The position numbers and the translations under genes were made by a program. Positions 26,760 through 36,947 of a stretch of 64,000 nucleotides of DNA are shown piece after piece. Under the pieces are notes generated by a model, which saw only the letters and a list, made by a program, of their open reading frames with translations, was not told the DNA's origin and made no database searches. The stretch comes from Neptunitalea chrysea (lineage in GTDB: Bacteria > Bacteroidota > Bacteroidia > Flavobacteriales > Flavobacteriaceae), in the NCBI RefSeq assembly GCF_027924145.1, contig NZ_BRVP01000003.1, forward strand, positions 170,776 to 234,775, given 5' to 3'. Numbering within the stretch: position 1 is the first letter of the stretch; the number at the start of each line of letters is the position of its first letter.

Positions 26760-28118
26760 ATGAACATAAGTATTTTCGGACTTGGTTATGTAGGGTGTGT
26801 TAGTCTTGGCTGCCTTGCTAAAAACGGACATAATGTAATAGGGGTTGATGTAAATCAAAATAAAATTGATTTAATAAATAGTGGTAAACCCACCATAATT
26901 GAAGCAGAGATAGATACTATTATAAAAGAGGAACACGAAGCAGGCAGAGTTTCGGCGACTACAGATGCTTTAAAAGCGGTTCTAGAATCGGAAGTTAGTA
27001 TTATAGCAGTAGGTACACCAAGTTCTGAAAAAGGACATTTGAATCTAAAGTATATCTTTACTGTTGCAGAGAATATTGGTAGAGCAATTAAAGAAAAGGA
27101 TAGTTTTCATGTTATAGCATTACGTTCTACTGTGATGCCTGGAACTTGTGATAAGATTGCAGATATAATTGAGAAGAGCTCTGGTAAAAAGCGTAATGAA
27201 GCATTTGCAGTAGTAGATAACCCTGAGTTTTTGAGAGAGGGTACGGCTGTTAAAGATTATTACAATCCACCTTTAACATTAATTGGTTCTGATAATAAAG
27301 AAGCGGCAGAAAAACTCTCTTTGTTGTACAAAGATCTTCCTGGAGAAATTATTATTTCAGATCTTAAGGTTGCCGAAATCATGAAGTATGTTAATAATAC
27401 TTATCATGCTCTAAAAATTTCTTTTGCAAATGAAGTTGGTAATGTTTGTAGTGAAATGGGAATAGATTCTCATGAAGTAATGAATATTTTCTGTAAAGAT
27501 AAACAGTTGAATATTTCTCCGTATTATTTTAAACCAGGCTTTGCTTATGGAGGGTCTTGTTTACCTAAAGATTTGAAAGGTTTGCAAACCTTGGCTCATG
27601 ATTTATATGTGGATGCCCCGGTAATTGATAGTATTGATAAAACAAATGAAAATCAAATAGCTAGAGCAACCAAAATGATTTACAAGTATTGGAACAAGAA
27701 GCTTGGTTTTTTAGGACTTAGTTTCAAGGAAGGTACAGACGATTTAAGAAATAGCCCTGCTGTAAGAGTTATAGAGTCATTATTGGGAAAAGGAGCAGAT
27801 GTTACTATTTACGATAGAAATGTGAATACAACTATGTTGACTGGTACTAATAAGGATTATGTAGACGCAAGAATACCTCATTTATCAAAACTTTTAACCG
27901 CAAATTTGGATGAAGTTATTTCAAACTCAGATGTGTTAATTGTAAATACCAAAGAAAAAGAGTTTGTAGAAAAACTTAAGGGTATTGAAGGTAAAATTAT
28001 TATCGATTTCGTGAGATTAGGCGATGAGTTTTTAGGTAAGAAAAATTACACAGGAATAAACTGGGGGACTAATTTGGATACCGGAGCCTACATTTCAGGT
28101 GAAGATACTGTAATATAA
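26760..28118 (+). CDS. GDP-mannose 6-dehydrogenase-like nucleotide sugar dehydrogenase
   Basis: This 452-residue enzyme of the UDP-glucose/GDP-mannose dehydrogenase family follows the AlgD pattern closely: FGLGYVGCVSLGCLA (6-20), VGTPSSEKGHLNL, NPEFLREGTAVKDY, the catalytic-cysteine motif GFAYGGSCLPKDL (cysteine near 267) and GLSFKEGTDDLRNSP. It differs clearly from the animal-type dehydrogenase at 10897, so the two probably serve different sugars. If it is a true AlgD, it would make GDP-mannuronate. No GDP-mannose synthesis genes are in the window, so another hexose nucleotide remains possible. Confidence 0.85.
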   Translation: MNISIFGLGYVGCVSLGCLAKNGHNVIGVDVNQNKIDLINSGKPTIIEAEIDTIIKEEHEAGRVSATTDALKAVLESEVSIIAVGTPSSEKGHLNLKYIFTVAENIGRAIKEKDSFHVIALRSTVMPGTCDKIADIIEKSSGKKRNEAFAVVDNPEFLREGTAVKDYYNPPLTLIGSDNKEAAEKLSLLYKDLPGEIIISDLKVAEIMKYVNNTYHALKISFANEVGNVCSEMGIDSHEVMNIFCKDKQLNISPYYFKPGFAYGGSCLPKDLKGLQTLAHDLYVDAPVIDSIDKTNENQIARATKMIYKYWNKKLGFLGLSFKEGTDDLRNSPAVRVIESLLGKGADVTIYDRNVNTTMLTGTNKDYVDARIPHLSKLLTANLDEVISNSDVLIVNTKEKEFVEKLKGIEGKIIIDFVRLGDEFLGKKNYTGINWGTNLDTGAYISGEDTVI

Positions 28119-28128
28119 AATTCGTATA

Positions 28129-29307
28129 ATGAGTTTAGAGGGAAAACATATATTAATAATAGTAGAAAATTTACCAGTTCCTTTTGATAGAAGGGTTTGG
28201 CAAGAGGCAACAACACTTAAAGCTCATGGAGCAGAAGTTTCTATTATTTGTCCGCAGATGAAAGGATATACAGAGCCTTTTGAAATTCTCGATGGGATCG
28301 ACATTTACCGACATCCATTACCATTAGAAGCTAGAGGCGCTTTGGGGTATCTTGTAGAATACGGAAGTGCTATTTATTGGGAAATTAAACTGGCTAAAAA
28401 AATATATAAGAGGAAACCTTTTCATGTAATTCATGGCTGTAACCCACCAGATCTTATATATCTTACAGCAAAAAGATTTAAGAGTAAAGGGGTTAAATAT
28501 GTGTTTGATCATCACGACATAAATCCAGAATTATACATTGCTAAATATGATAAGAAAGACTTTTTTTATAAGTTAATGTTGTATTTTGAAAAGCAAACGT
28601 TTAAACATGCAGTAGCTTCAATTTCTACCAATGAGTCCTATAAAGAAATTGCAGTTAGAAGGGGAGGAATGAGCCCTGATAAAGTACAAATTGTAAGGAG
28701 CGGACCAAAGTTAGATCGCCTGAAATTACAGGAGCCTAAAAATGAATTTAAGAAAGGAAGAAAGTACTTAATAGGTTATTTAGGGGTTATAGGAGAGCAA
28801 GAAGGCATCGACTTATTGTTGGAGAGTATCAAACAAATTGTAGCTAAAAGAGACGATGTTCAGGTGGCAATTGTTGGAGGAGGATCTGATTTGGATATTC
28901 TTAAAAAACTTTCTGCAGATATGGGATTAGCAGATTATGTTGATTTTCATGGTAGAGTATCAGATCAATTGTTAGTTGATATACTAAACACTGCAGACGT
29001 GTGTGTTAATCCAGATAAACCTACCGAGATGAACAATCTTTCAACAATGAATAAGATTATGGAGTATATGGCCTTAAAAAAGCCTATTGTTCAGTTTGAT
29101 TTAAAAGAGGGTAAGTTTTCTGCGCAAAAGGCTTCTTTATATGCAACAGATATTACAGATTTTGCAAGTAAGATAGAGTATCTTCTAGATAACGATGAAG
29201 TACGTGTTGAAATGGGAGAATACGGCTATAATCGTGTAGTTAATGAACTTTCATGGGAGCATGAATCGGGAAAATTAATAGATTTTTACACAAAGATTTT
29301 GCAATAA
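28129..29307 (+). CDS. GT4-family glycosyltransferase (WbuB-like)
   Basis: This 392-residue GT-B enzyme starts with IVENLPVPFDRRVWQEATTL (about 11-30), a hallmark of a GT4 group found in many capsule loci. LIGYLGVIGEQEGIDLL near 213-229 and GRVSDQLLVDILNTADVCVN near 280-299 mark the donor half. The usual E-x7-E is replaced by LSTMNKIMEYMALKKPIV (near 304-321), typical for the subgroup. It lies 10 bases after the GDP-mannose dehydrogenase-like gene and is the last assembly enzyme before the export genes. Confidence 0.86.
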   Translation: MSLEGKHILIIVENLPVPFDRRVWQEATTLKAHGAEVSIICPQMKGYTEPFEILDGIDIYRHPLPLEARGALGYLVEYGSAIYWEIKLAKKIYKRKPFHVIHGCNPPDLIYLTAKRFKSKGVKYVFDHHDINPELYIAKYDKKDFFYKLMLYFEKQTFKHAVASISTNESYKEIAVRRGGMSPDKVQIVRSGPKLDRLKLQEPKNEFKKGRKYLIGYLGVIGEQEGIDLLLESIKQIVAKRDDVQVAIVGGGSDLDILKKLSADMGLADYVDFHGRVSDQLLVDILNTADVCVNPDKPTEMNNLSTMNKIMEYMALKKPIVQFDLKEGKFSAQKASLYATDITDFASKIEYLLDNDEVRVEMGEYGYNRVVNELSWEHESGKLIDFYTKILQ

Positions 29308-29351
29308 AAATACAAAGCTAATTACTATAGCTTATATAAGAATTAAATATT

Positions 29352-29359
29352 TATATTTG
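29352..29359 (+). promoter_or_regulatory. -7 box upstream of the export genes
   Basis: TATATTTG matches TAnnTTTG exactly, 20 bases before the wza-like ATG. A TTG at the usual distance is missing. An internal promoter could let wza/wzc be transcribed apart from the upstream block. Confidence 0.45.
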
Positions 29360-29378
29360 TTTTCAATAATAAAAACGC

Positions 29379-30143
29379 ATGAAAAAATTATCTTACGGTT
29401 TAATCTTAATTTCCCTTTTTTTAGGCTCTTGTGCTTCTAAAAAGGATGTGCTTTACTTTCAGAACGCAAAAGTTAACGTGCCAAAAGATGTTGAAATTCC
29501 TCAAATTAAAATTCAGGTTAATGATATTCTAAGTGTTAAAATTGGAGCGGAGAATCCTGAGGTTGCTGCGCCATATAATCTGAACTTAAGTTCAGGATCT
29601 GTTAATAACAATATTGAAGTTTTAAAACTTCAAGGATATTTAGTTAGCAATGAAGGAACTATTTTTTTGCCTGTCATTGGTTCTGTAGATGTGCTTGGTA
29701 AAACCATACCTGAAGCGAAGGATTATATTGCTGGAATTTTGAAAGAACAAGGACGTTTAGATAATCCAGATGTGAATATAAGAATTATAAACTCTAAAGT
29801 ATCGGTAATGGGGGAAGTAAAAGCTCCGGGAACCTATACCTATGCAGAGCAACAGATTACTTTGTTACAAGCTCTAGGATATGCTGGAGATTTAACGATT
29901 AACGGAAATAGAGATGATGTAATGTTGATTAGAGAAGAAGGAGGTGAAAGAACTATAGTACATATAGATTTAACCAAAACTGATTGGTTTGATTCACCTT
30001 ATTTTTTTATGAAACAAAACGATGTTATTTATGTAGGTCCTAACAATGCCAAAGTAAAAAGTTCGGGTGTTATTGGTAATGCAAGCACATTGCTTACTGC
30101 GGCATCTGTTATTTTGAGTGCTATAGTATTGATAACTAAGTAA
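29379..30143 (+). CDS. Polysaccharide export outer-membrane lipoprotein (Wza-like)
   Basis: This 254-residue lipoprotein has a signal peptide ending in the lipobox LGSC (cysteine 18), then the conserved KDVLYFQN that starts Bacteroidota Wza proteins. A poly_export (BexD/CtrA/VexA) domain follows (about 45-145) and then a SLBB domain with VSVMGEVKAPGTYTY (near 145-159). A C-terminal hydrophobic stretch (about 232-252) is common in this group. Wza forms the outer-membrane channel for polysaccharide. It precedes wzc by eight bases, the usual pairing. Confidence 0.92.
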   Translation: MKKLSYGLILISLFLGSCASKKDVLYFQNAKVNVPKDVEIPQIKIQVNDILSVKIGAENPEVAAPYNLNLSSGSVNNNIEVLKLQGYLVSNEGTIFLPVIGSVDVLGKTIPEAKDYIAGILKEQGRLDNPDVNIRIINSKVSVMGEVKAPGTYTYAEQQITLLQALGYAGDLTINGNRDDVMLIREEGGERTIVHIDLTKTDWFDSPYFFMKQNDVIYVGPNNAKVKSSGVIGNASTLLTAASVILSAIVLITK

Positions 30144-30151
30144 TTAAGGAT

Positions 30152-32572
30152 ATGGGAAATTTGGATAAAAATAGTAAGCAAAGGTTCGAGGATGATAATA
30201 ATGGGGTTGATCTGGTAGAACTTTTTTTGAAATATTTACAATATTGGTCTTGGTTTGCACTTTGCGGTTTTTTGAGTTTAGTTGTTGCGTTTTTCTATAT
30301 TAAATCGGCTAACAAAATTTATCAAACTACTGCGAAGATTGAGATAATTGATGAGTCTCAGGAATTAGGAATGACACTTGACTTTGAGTCTTTGTTAAGT
30401 GGAGGAACTAAAATTAATCTAGATAATGAGATTGCTGTATTAACATCGTATAGGTTGTTAGGGCAGGTGGTAGATACCTTAGGCTTGGATGTTGACTGTA
30501 CATGGGAGTCAAGTTTCATGGAAAATGAAGTAAAAGGTGTGCCATTTGTGGTGGGAAAAGATATACCTGAAGAGGAAATCAGTGAAACATTGGTGTATTT
30601 AATAACCTTAAAAGAAACATATTATAATATTGTGGATCCTGATGGGGACGTAACTAAGTTGCCATTAACGGATAGTAGCGCCAATAAACTGCCTTTTAAT
30701 ATTAAATTAGTGGATGCTATTGAGAATTTGAAAGAGTATCTTGGAGTTGAATATGAAGTTAGAATAGCGTCTAAGAAGTCGGCAGTAATGTCATTGCAAA
30801 AAAGATTGGTAGTTGAGCCAACAAGTACTGAAAGTGAAATACTTTTTCTTTCTTTAGAAGGTTTAAGACCTAAAATAACAGAGGTTGTTTTAAATACTAT
30901 AATTGATAAATTCAATCAGGATGGTATTGCCGATAGACAATTGGTAAGTGAAAGAACTGTAAAATTTATTGATGAGAGATTTTCTTTTCTAACTAAGGAT
31001 TTAGATTCAATCGAATTAAAAAAGGAAAAGTTTAAGAAGGATAATGGATTGGCTAATATTCAAGCTGATGCTAGTGCGACCTTGTCTAAAAAAGAGTTCA
31101 CCGAGGGAGAAGTTTTTAATATTGAAACTCAGATTTCGTTGGTTGGATTTTTAAAGGAGGAATTAACTAAGGAATCTAAAGATAACCTACTTCCTTCTAA
31201 TATAGGTATAGAAAGCGGTGCTATTAATGGTTTAGTAGATGAATATAACAAGGCTGTGTTAAAGAGAAATGAACTTTTAACTACTGGTGCTGGAGAGAAC
31301 AATTCGGCAATTAAAGTTTTGGATTCTCAAATAGAAAATGGTCATCGTAACATTTTGTCTAGTGTAAAAGTATATCAAGAGCAATTAGAGAATAATCAAA
31401 AACAGTTAAGAGCTCTTGAGAATAAGGTAAGTGGTATATATGGGTTGTTTCCAGAGAAGGAACGTATGTTAAGGGAGATTGAAAGACAGCAGACTTTAAA
31501 AGAATCCTTGTATCTTCTGTTATTACAGAAGCGAGAAGAAGCAGCTATTAATTATGCTGTAACTGCACCATCTATTAAGGTTGTTGATTATGCTATAACA
31601 AATGATGTTCCGGTAGCACCTAAGAAAATAATTATTGTTATGTTGGCACTGATTGTTGGCATGGCAATTCCATTTGTTATAATTTACGTTATTTTCTTTT
31701 TAGATACCAAAATACATGATAGAACGGATGTTGAAAAGCTTAACCCTGAGATTCCTGTACTTGCTGAAATTCCGTTTGTAGAAGGAGATAAAATGTTTAA
31801 TACAGTGGATGACCGTTCTGTATTAGCAGAGTCATTTAGAATACTTTCTACTAACGTAGATTATATGTTGGGTCTTAAAAAGAAAGATGATGTTGGTAAA
31901 GTTGTTTTTGTTACTTCTACTATAAAAGGAGAAGGAAAGACATTTGTGGCTATAAATACGGCATTAGCCTTTGCGAGTGTTAATAAGAAAGTTTTATTGG
32001 TAGGTGCCGATTTAAGGAATCCTCAACTTCATAAGTACTTTAAAGTAAATAAAGACTTAAATAAAGGACTTAGTGCATTTTTACATGATGATAGTATGAA
32101 GTTAGAGGATTGTTTGTCTAAACAATTGGGAATAAGCGATTATTTAGATGTTTGTTTTAGTGGAGTAGTTCCTCCTAATGCACCTCAATTACTTACTGGC
32201 GAACGATTTAATGAATTTGTAAATGTGGCAAAATCTAAGTATGATTATATCATTTTTGACTTGGCTCCAACATTATTGGTTACAGATACGTTAATTGTGT
32301 CTCGTTATGCTGATGAAACGGTATATTTAGTAAGAGCTGGTCATACAGACAAAAACTTACTAAGTTTCTCTAAAGATCTCAATGCTAAAGGGAAACTACA
32401 AAATTTAGCCTATATTGTTAATAATGTAGGAGAGAAGCATTCATATAGATATGGTTACGGATATAGTTATAATTATAGTTATAGTTACAATTACGGCTAT
32501 GGCTATGGCTATGGTAGCGATGCTGGTAAATCTAAAAAGCCTTGGTATAAAAAAATCTTTGGTAAAAGATAA
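30152..32572 (+). CDS. Polysaccharide co-polymerase / tyrosine autokinase (Wzc-like)
   Basis: This 806-residue inner-membrane protein has an N-terminal Wzz domain with a membrane helix near 30-50, a long coiled-coil region (about 270-450), a second helix near 492-520, and a C-terminal BY-kinase domain. The kinase shows Walker A TSTIKGEGKT near 588-597, the A' segment LLVGADLRNP (first aspartate replaced by glycine) and Walker B IIFDLAPT. Residues 765-787 alternate tyrosine with other residues (12 tyrosines), the autophosphorylation cluster. Wzc controls chain length and export through cycles of phosphorylation. The CpsB-like gene downstream would be its phosphatase. Confidence 0.93.
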   Translation: MGNLDKNSKQRFEDDNNGVDLVELFLKYLQYWSWFALCGFLSLVVAFFYIKSANKIYQTTAKIEIIDESQELGMTLDFESLLSGGTKINLDNEIAVLTSYRLLGQVVDTLGLDVDCTWESSFMENEVKGVPFVVGKDIPEEEISETLVYLITLKETYYNIVDPDGDVTKLPLTDSSANKLPFNIKLVDAIENLKEYLGVEYEVRIASKKSAVMSLQKRLVVEPTSTESEILFLSLEGLRPKITEVVLNTIIDKFNQDGIADRQLVSERTVKFIDERFSFLTKDLDSIELKKEKFKKDNGLANIQADASATLSKKEFTEGEVFNIETQISLVGFLKEELTKESKDNLLPSNIGIESGAINGLVDEYNKAVLKRNELLTTGAGENNSAIKVLDSQIENGHRNILSSVKVYQEQLENNQKQLRALENKVSGIYGLFPEKERMLREIERQQTLKESLYLLLLQKREEAAINYAVTAPSIKVVDYAITNDVPVAPKKIIIVMLALIVGMAIPFVIIYVIFFLDTKIHDRTDVEKLNPEIPVLAEIPFVEGDKMFNTVDDRSVLAESFRILSTNVDYMLGLKKKDDVGKVVFVTSTIKGEGKTFVAINTALAFASVNKKVLLVGADLRNPQLHKYFKVNKDLNKGLSAFLHDDSMKLEDCLSKQLGISDYLDVCFSGVVPPNAPQLLTGERFNEFVNVAKSKYDYIIFDLAPTLLVTDTLIVSRYADETVYLVRAGHTDKNLLSFSKDLNAKGKLQNLAYIVNNVGEKHSYRYGYGYSYNYSYSYNYGYGYGYGSDAGKSKKPWYKKIFGKR

Positions 32573-32613
32573 AATTAAATTCTAATAAAAATTAGTATAT
32601 TTAAGTTCTATGG

Positions 32614-32649
32614 CATAAATTATCGAAACTTAGGTTTTGATAATTTATG
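32614..32649 (+). terminator. Long AT-rich hairpin between wzc and the UDP-xylose synthase gene
   Basis: CATAAATTATCGAAAC (32614-32629) pairs with GTTTTGATAATTTATG (32634-32649), 15 of 16 positions in Watson-Crick pairs plus one G-T, with loop TTAG. TTTG follows, giving a weak T-tract. It may cause partial termination after wzc. Confidence 0.55.
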
Positions 32650-32653
32650 TTTG
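32646..32653 (+). promoter_or_regulatory. -7 box overlapping the hairpin
   Basis: TATGTTTG matches TAnnTTTG and overlaps the last four bases of the hairpin arm. It lies 36 bases before the ATG at 32690. No TTG is seen at the right distance. Confidence 0.35.
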
Positions 32654-32689
32654 TTTGTCGCTTATTACTTAACTATAACAATTTTAAAA

Positions 32690-33625
32690 ATGAGAGTATT
32701 AGTTACCGGAGGAGTTGGTTTTATTGGATCGCACTTATGTGAAAGACTTTTGAATCAGGGGCATGAGGTTTTGTGTCTAGATAATTATTTTACGGGGTCT
32801 AAACGTAATGTAGTACATTTGTTAGATCATCCGTATTTTGAGTTGATTAGACATGATGTTACTACGCCGTATTATGCGGAGGTAGATCAAATTTACAATC
32901 TGGCATGTCCTGCTAGTCCAATACATTATCAACATAATGCGATTAAAACGGTTAAGACCTCCGTTATTGGAGCTATTAATATGTTAGGGTTGGCCAAGCG
33001 TGTTGGGGCAAGAATTTTGCAGGCAAGTACGAGTGAGGTGTATGGAGATCCTTTAATTAATCCACAGGTTGAAACGTATTGGGGAAATGTTAATCCTATA
33101 GGTTCTAGATCTTGCTATGACGAGGGTAAACGTTGTGCAGAAACTTTGTTTATGAATTACTATGAGCAAAATAATGTGGATGTTAGAATCATTAGAATTT
33201 TTAATACTTATGGGCCTAAAATGAGTGTTAATGATGGTAGAGTGGTATCTAATTTTATTATTCAGGCATTACGAAACGAACCTATAACTATTTTTGGAGA
33301 AGGTACACAGACCAGATCTTTTCAGTACGTAGACGATTTGCTAGACGGAACCATGGCTATGATGAATAATGATGGTTTTATTGGCCCTGTAAATCTTGGT
33401 AATCCGGGTGAGTTTACCATGTTGGAATTGGCTCAAGAAGTGATAGATTTAATAGGCTCGTCATCAAAATTAACTTTCTTGCCTTTACCTCAGGATGATC
33501 CAAAACAGCGTAAGCCAGATATTACTTTGGCTAAGGAAAAACTAAATTGGGAGCCCAAGGTTAAGCTTAAAGATGGATTGGTTAAGACCATCTCGTATTT
33601 TGAAGATATATTGTCTGAGGGATAG
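32690..33625 (+). CDS. UDP-glucuronate decarboxylase (UDP-xylose synthase)
   Basis: This 311-residue extended SDR enzyme converts UDP-glucuronate to UDP-xylose. UXS signatures are plain: [11 protein letters not shown] at the N-terminus, [31 protein letters not shown] near 78-89 and the catalytic SYDEGKR-type motif ([11 protein letters not shown]). It starts best at ATG 32690; the open frame extends to a TTG at 32651, which lies inside the hairpin region. It draws on the same UDP-glucuronate pool as the 4-epimerase at 12450. Confidence 0.92.
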   Translation: MRVLVTGGVGFIGSHLCERLLNQGHEVLCLDNYFTGSKRNVVHLLDHPYFELIRHDVTTPYYAEVDQIYNLACPASPIHYQHNAIKTVKTSVIGAINMLGLAKRVGARILQASTSEVYGDPLINPQVETYWGNVNPIGSRSCYDEGKRCAETLFMNYYEQNNVDVRIIRIFNTYGPKMSVNDGRVVSNFIIQALRNEPITIFGEGTQTRSFQYVDDLLDGTMAMMNNDGFIGPVNLGNPGEFTMLELAQEVIDLIGSSSKLTFLPLPQDDPKQRKPDITLAKEKLNWEPKVKLKDGLVKTISYFEDILSEG

Positions 33626-33689
33626 AAATCTACTGTACATGACTTTGGTTCTTTTATGGGCTTGAACTTATTTTTTTAAGTATAAATAT

Positions 33690-34427
33690 ATGTTGTTTTT
33701 TAAAAAGAAGCCGATTTTAAAGGAATTGGTATCGTCTGGTTATGTAGATATTCACTCTCATGTGTTACCTGGTATAGACGATGGTTCTAAGGATGTAGAA
33801 ACGTCTGAGGTACTGTTAAATGAAATGGGGAATATTGGTTTTTCTAAAGTGATTACTACACCACATACTTTACCTGGGGTTTGGGATAATAGTAGGGGTG
33901 ATATTGAAAACGCCTTTACCGAATTGAACTCTGTAAAAGGAGCACTTTGTTCAAAGTATGAATTACGTGTAGCTTCAGAATATTTTTTAGACAATGTTTT
34001 TCTGACTAAAATTTTAGATAAAGGGAATTTATTAACTCTTAAGGATAATTATTTACTTGTAGAGCTTTCGTATTTAAATCCGCCTATTGGGTTAAAGGAT
34101 ATTATTTTTGCTGTACAGATGGGAGGGTATCAGCCTGTTTTAGCGCATCCTGAGAGGTATTTGTACTATCATAGAGATAAAGGAATGTACGATGAGTTAA
34201 AGGCGGCTGGATGTATGTTTCAGTTGAATTTACTGTCTAGTGTTGGGTATTATGGAAAAGGAGTGTCTGAAATTGCTGATTATCTTTTGGAGTCTGATAT
34301 GATTGATTATACAGGTTCAGATATTCACCATATAAGACATGTGAAATCTTTTGGCTCTAAAGTTGTAATTAAATCTATTAAACCACTTCAGGAAGCTATG
34401 GAGCGAAACAGTTTTTTTGGTAGTTAA
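33690..34427 (+). CDS. CpsB/CapC-family tyrosine-protein phosphatase (PHP fold)
   Basis: This 245-residue protein is a PHP-type metal-dependent phosphatase of the CpsB/CapC group, which removes phosphate from BY-kinases. The metal motifs are YVDIHSHVLPGIDDGSKD (near 18-35), TTPHT (56-60), a LAHPERY near 150-156 and GSDIHH near 210-215. It closes the polysaccharide block and, with the Wzc-like kinase, makes up the phosphorylation switch. A strong terminator follows. Confidence 0.9.
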   Translation: MLFFKKKPILKELVSSGYVDIHSHVLPGIDDGSKDVETSEVLLNEMGNIGFSKVITTPHTLPGVWDNSRGDIENAFTELNSVKGALCSKYELRVASEYFLDNVFLTKILDKGNLLTLKDNYLLVELSYLNPPIGLKDIIFAVQMGGYQPVLAHPERYLYYHRDKGMYDELKAAGCMFQLNLLSSVGYYGKGVSEIADYLLESDMIDYTGSDIHHIRHVKSFGSKVVIKSIKPLQEAMERNSFFGS

Positions 34428-34452
34428 TAAAAGATATAAATAAAAATGGATA

Positions 34453-34490
34453 CAAAAAAAGTGCTTATCATTGATAAGCACTTTTTTGTA
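34453..34490. terminator. Bidirectional terminator between the capsule block and groEL
   Basis: GTGCTTATCA (34461-34470) pairs with TGATAAGCAC (34472-34481), flanked by seven A and six T. It serves the plus-strand phosphatase gene and the minus-strand groEL, whose stop is at 34509. Confidence 0.9.
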
Positions 34491-34508
34491 TTATAATAAT
34501 CTATTAGA

Positions 34509-36152
<1,644 letters not shown>

Positions 36153-36160
36153 TTAATTAA

Positions 36161-36439
36161 TTAAATAATTGCTAAAATGTCACTTTCTCGCATGATAAGA
36201 TAATCGGTACCTTCAAGCTTTAATTCGGTACCAGCATACTTCCCGTATAAAACCGTGTCACCAACTTTAACAGTCATAGGTTCGTCTACTTTACCAGAGC
36301 CTACTGCTACTACGGTACCTTTTTGAGGTTTTTCCTTTGCAGTGTCAGGGATAATAATACCTGAAGCGGTTGTTGTTTCTGCAGCAGCTGGTTCTACCAA
36401 AACTCTATCTGCAAGCGGTTTAATATGTACGTTAGCCAT
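36161..36439 (-). CDS. groES: Co-chaperonin GroES
   Basis: This 92-residue co-chaperonin caps GroEL. It has the N-terminal [11 protein letters not shown] motif, the mobile loop [14 protein letters not shown] and the dome segment near 45-60, and ends [10 protein letters not shown]. It is the first gene of the groES-groEL operon. I did not find a clear TAnnTTTG promoter upstream, nor an obvious heat-shock CIRCE repeat. Confidence 0.97.
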   Translation of the reverse strand: MANVHIKPLADRVLVEPAAAETTTASGIIIPDTAKEKPQKGTVVAVGSGKVDEPMTVKVGDTVLYGKYAGTELKLEGTDYLIMRESDILAII

Positions 36440-36522
36440 TTTTATGATTTTATTTAATTTTTTGTTTCTACTGCTCTCTATGAGGCAGAAATTATGCCAA
36501 TGGTTGGTTTTCTGTCAAGGAG

Positions 36523-36560
36523 CAAAAAAAAATGCCAGCTTGTCATAAAGCTGGCATTTT
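36523..36560 (-). terminator. Intrinsic terminator after secG
   Basis: AAAATGCCAGCTT (36529-36541) pairs with AAGCTGGCATTTT (36548-36560) around a six-base loop. On the minus strand the T-run continues past the stem. It lies just beyond the secG stop at 36583. Confidence 0.88.
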
Positions 36561-36582
36561 CTAAAATATTTTATGGAGTATA

Positions 36583-36927
36583 TTACTCTGCTGTGTCAGT
36601 ATCATTAGTAGGAGTTGTTGGGGTAGCTGGATTATCAGGTGCTAAATTACCTTCAATCTGTTCAGAACCCTGTAATACTTTAGCGTCAGTTGATGTTCCG
36701 CTAATTGTAGAGTTTGCTAATAATATTAAAGCTACCATTATTGCGGATAAAACCCAAGTACTTTTCTCAAGAAAATCTCCTGTTTTTTTAACACCACCAA
36801 TTTGGTTTGCTCCTCCTCCAAATGTAGAGGATAATCCTCCTCCTTTTGGGTTTTGTACCATTACAACTAAAATTAGCAAAAAGCTAACTATAATTATACC
36901 TGCTAAATATATCGCGTATGCACTCAT
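36583..36927 (-). CDS. secG: Preprotein translocase subunit SecG
   Basis: SecG is a small subunit of the SecYEG channel. The 114-residue protein has two membrane helices (about 3-22 and 54-72) joined by the signature MVQNPKGGGLSSTFGGGANQIGG (split here as MVQNPKGGG and FGGGANQIGG), followed by KTGDFLEKSTW. The C-terminus is a long threonine-, proline- and acid-rich tail (about 75-114), typical of Bacteroidota SecG. It is the last gene of a minus-strand operon. Confidence 0.95.
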   Translation of the reverse strand: MSAYAIYLAGIIIVSFLLILVVMVQNPKGGGLSSTFGGGANQIGGVKKTGDFLEKSTWVLSAIMVALILLANSTISGTSTDAKVLQGSEQIEGNLAPDNPATPTTPTNDTDTAE

Positions 36928-36947
36928 TGTTAAATGAATTTATAATT

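Noticed and set aside
36494..36937. 147-codon frame opposite secG
   Set aside because: It is antisense to secG and runs through its terminator; it has no own signals.
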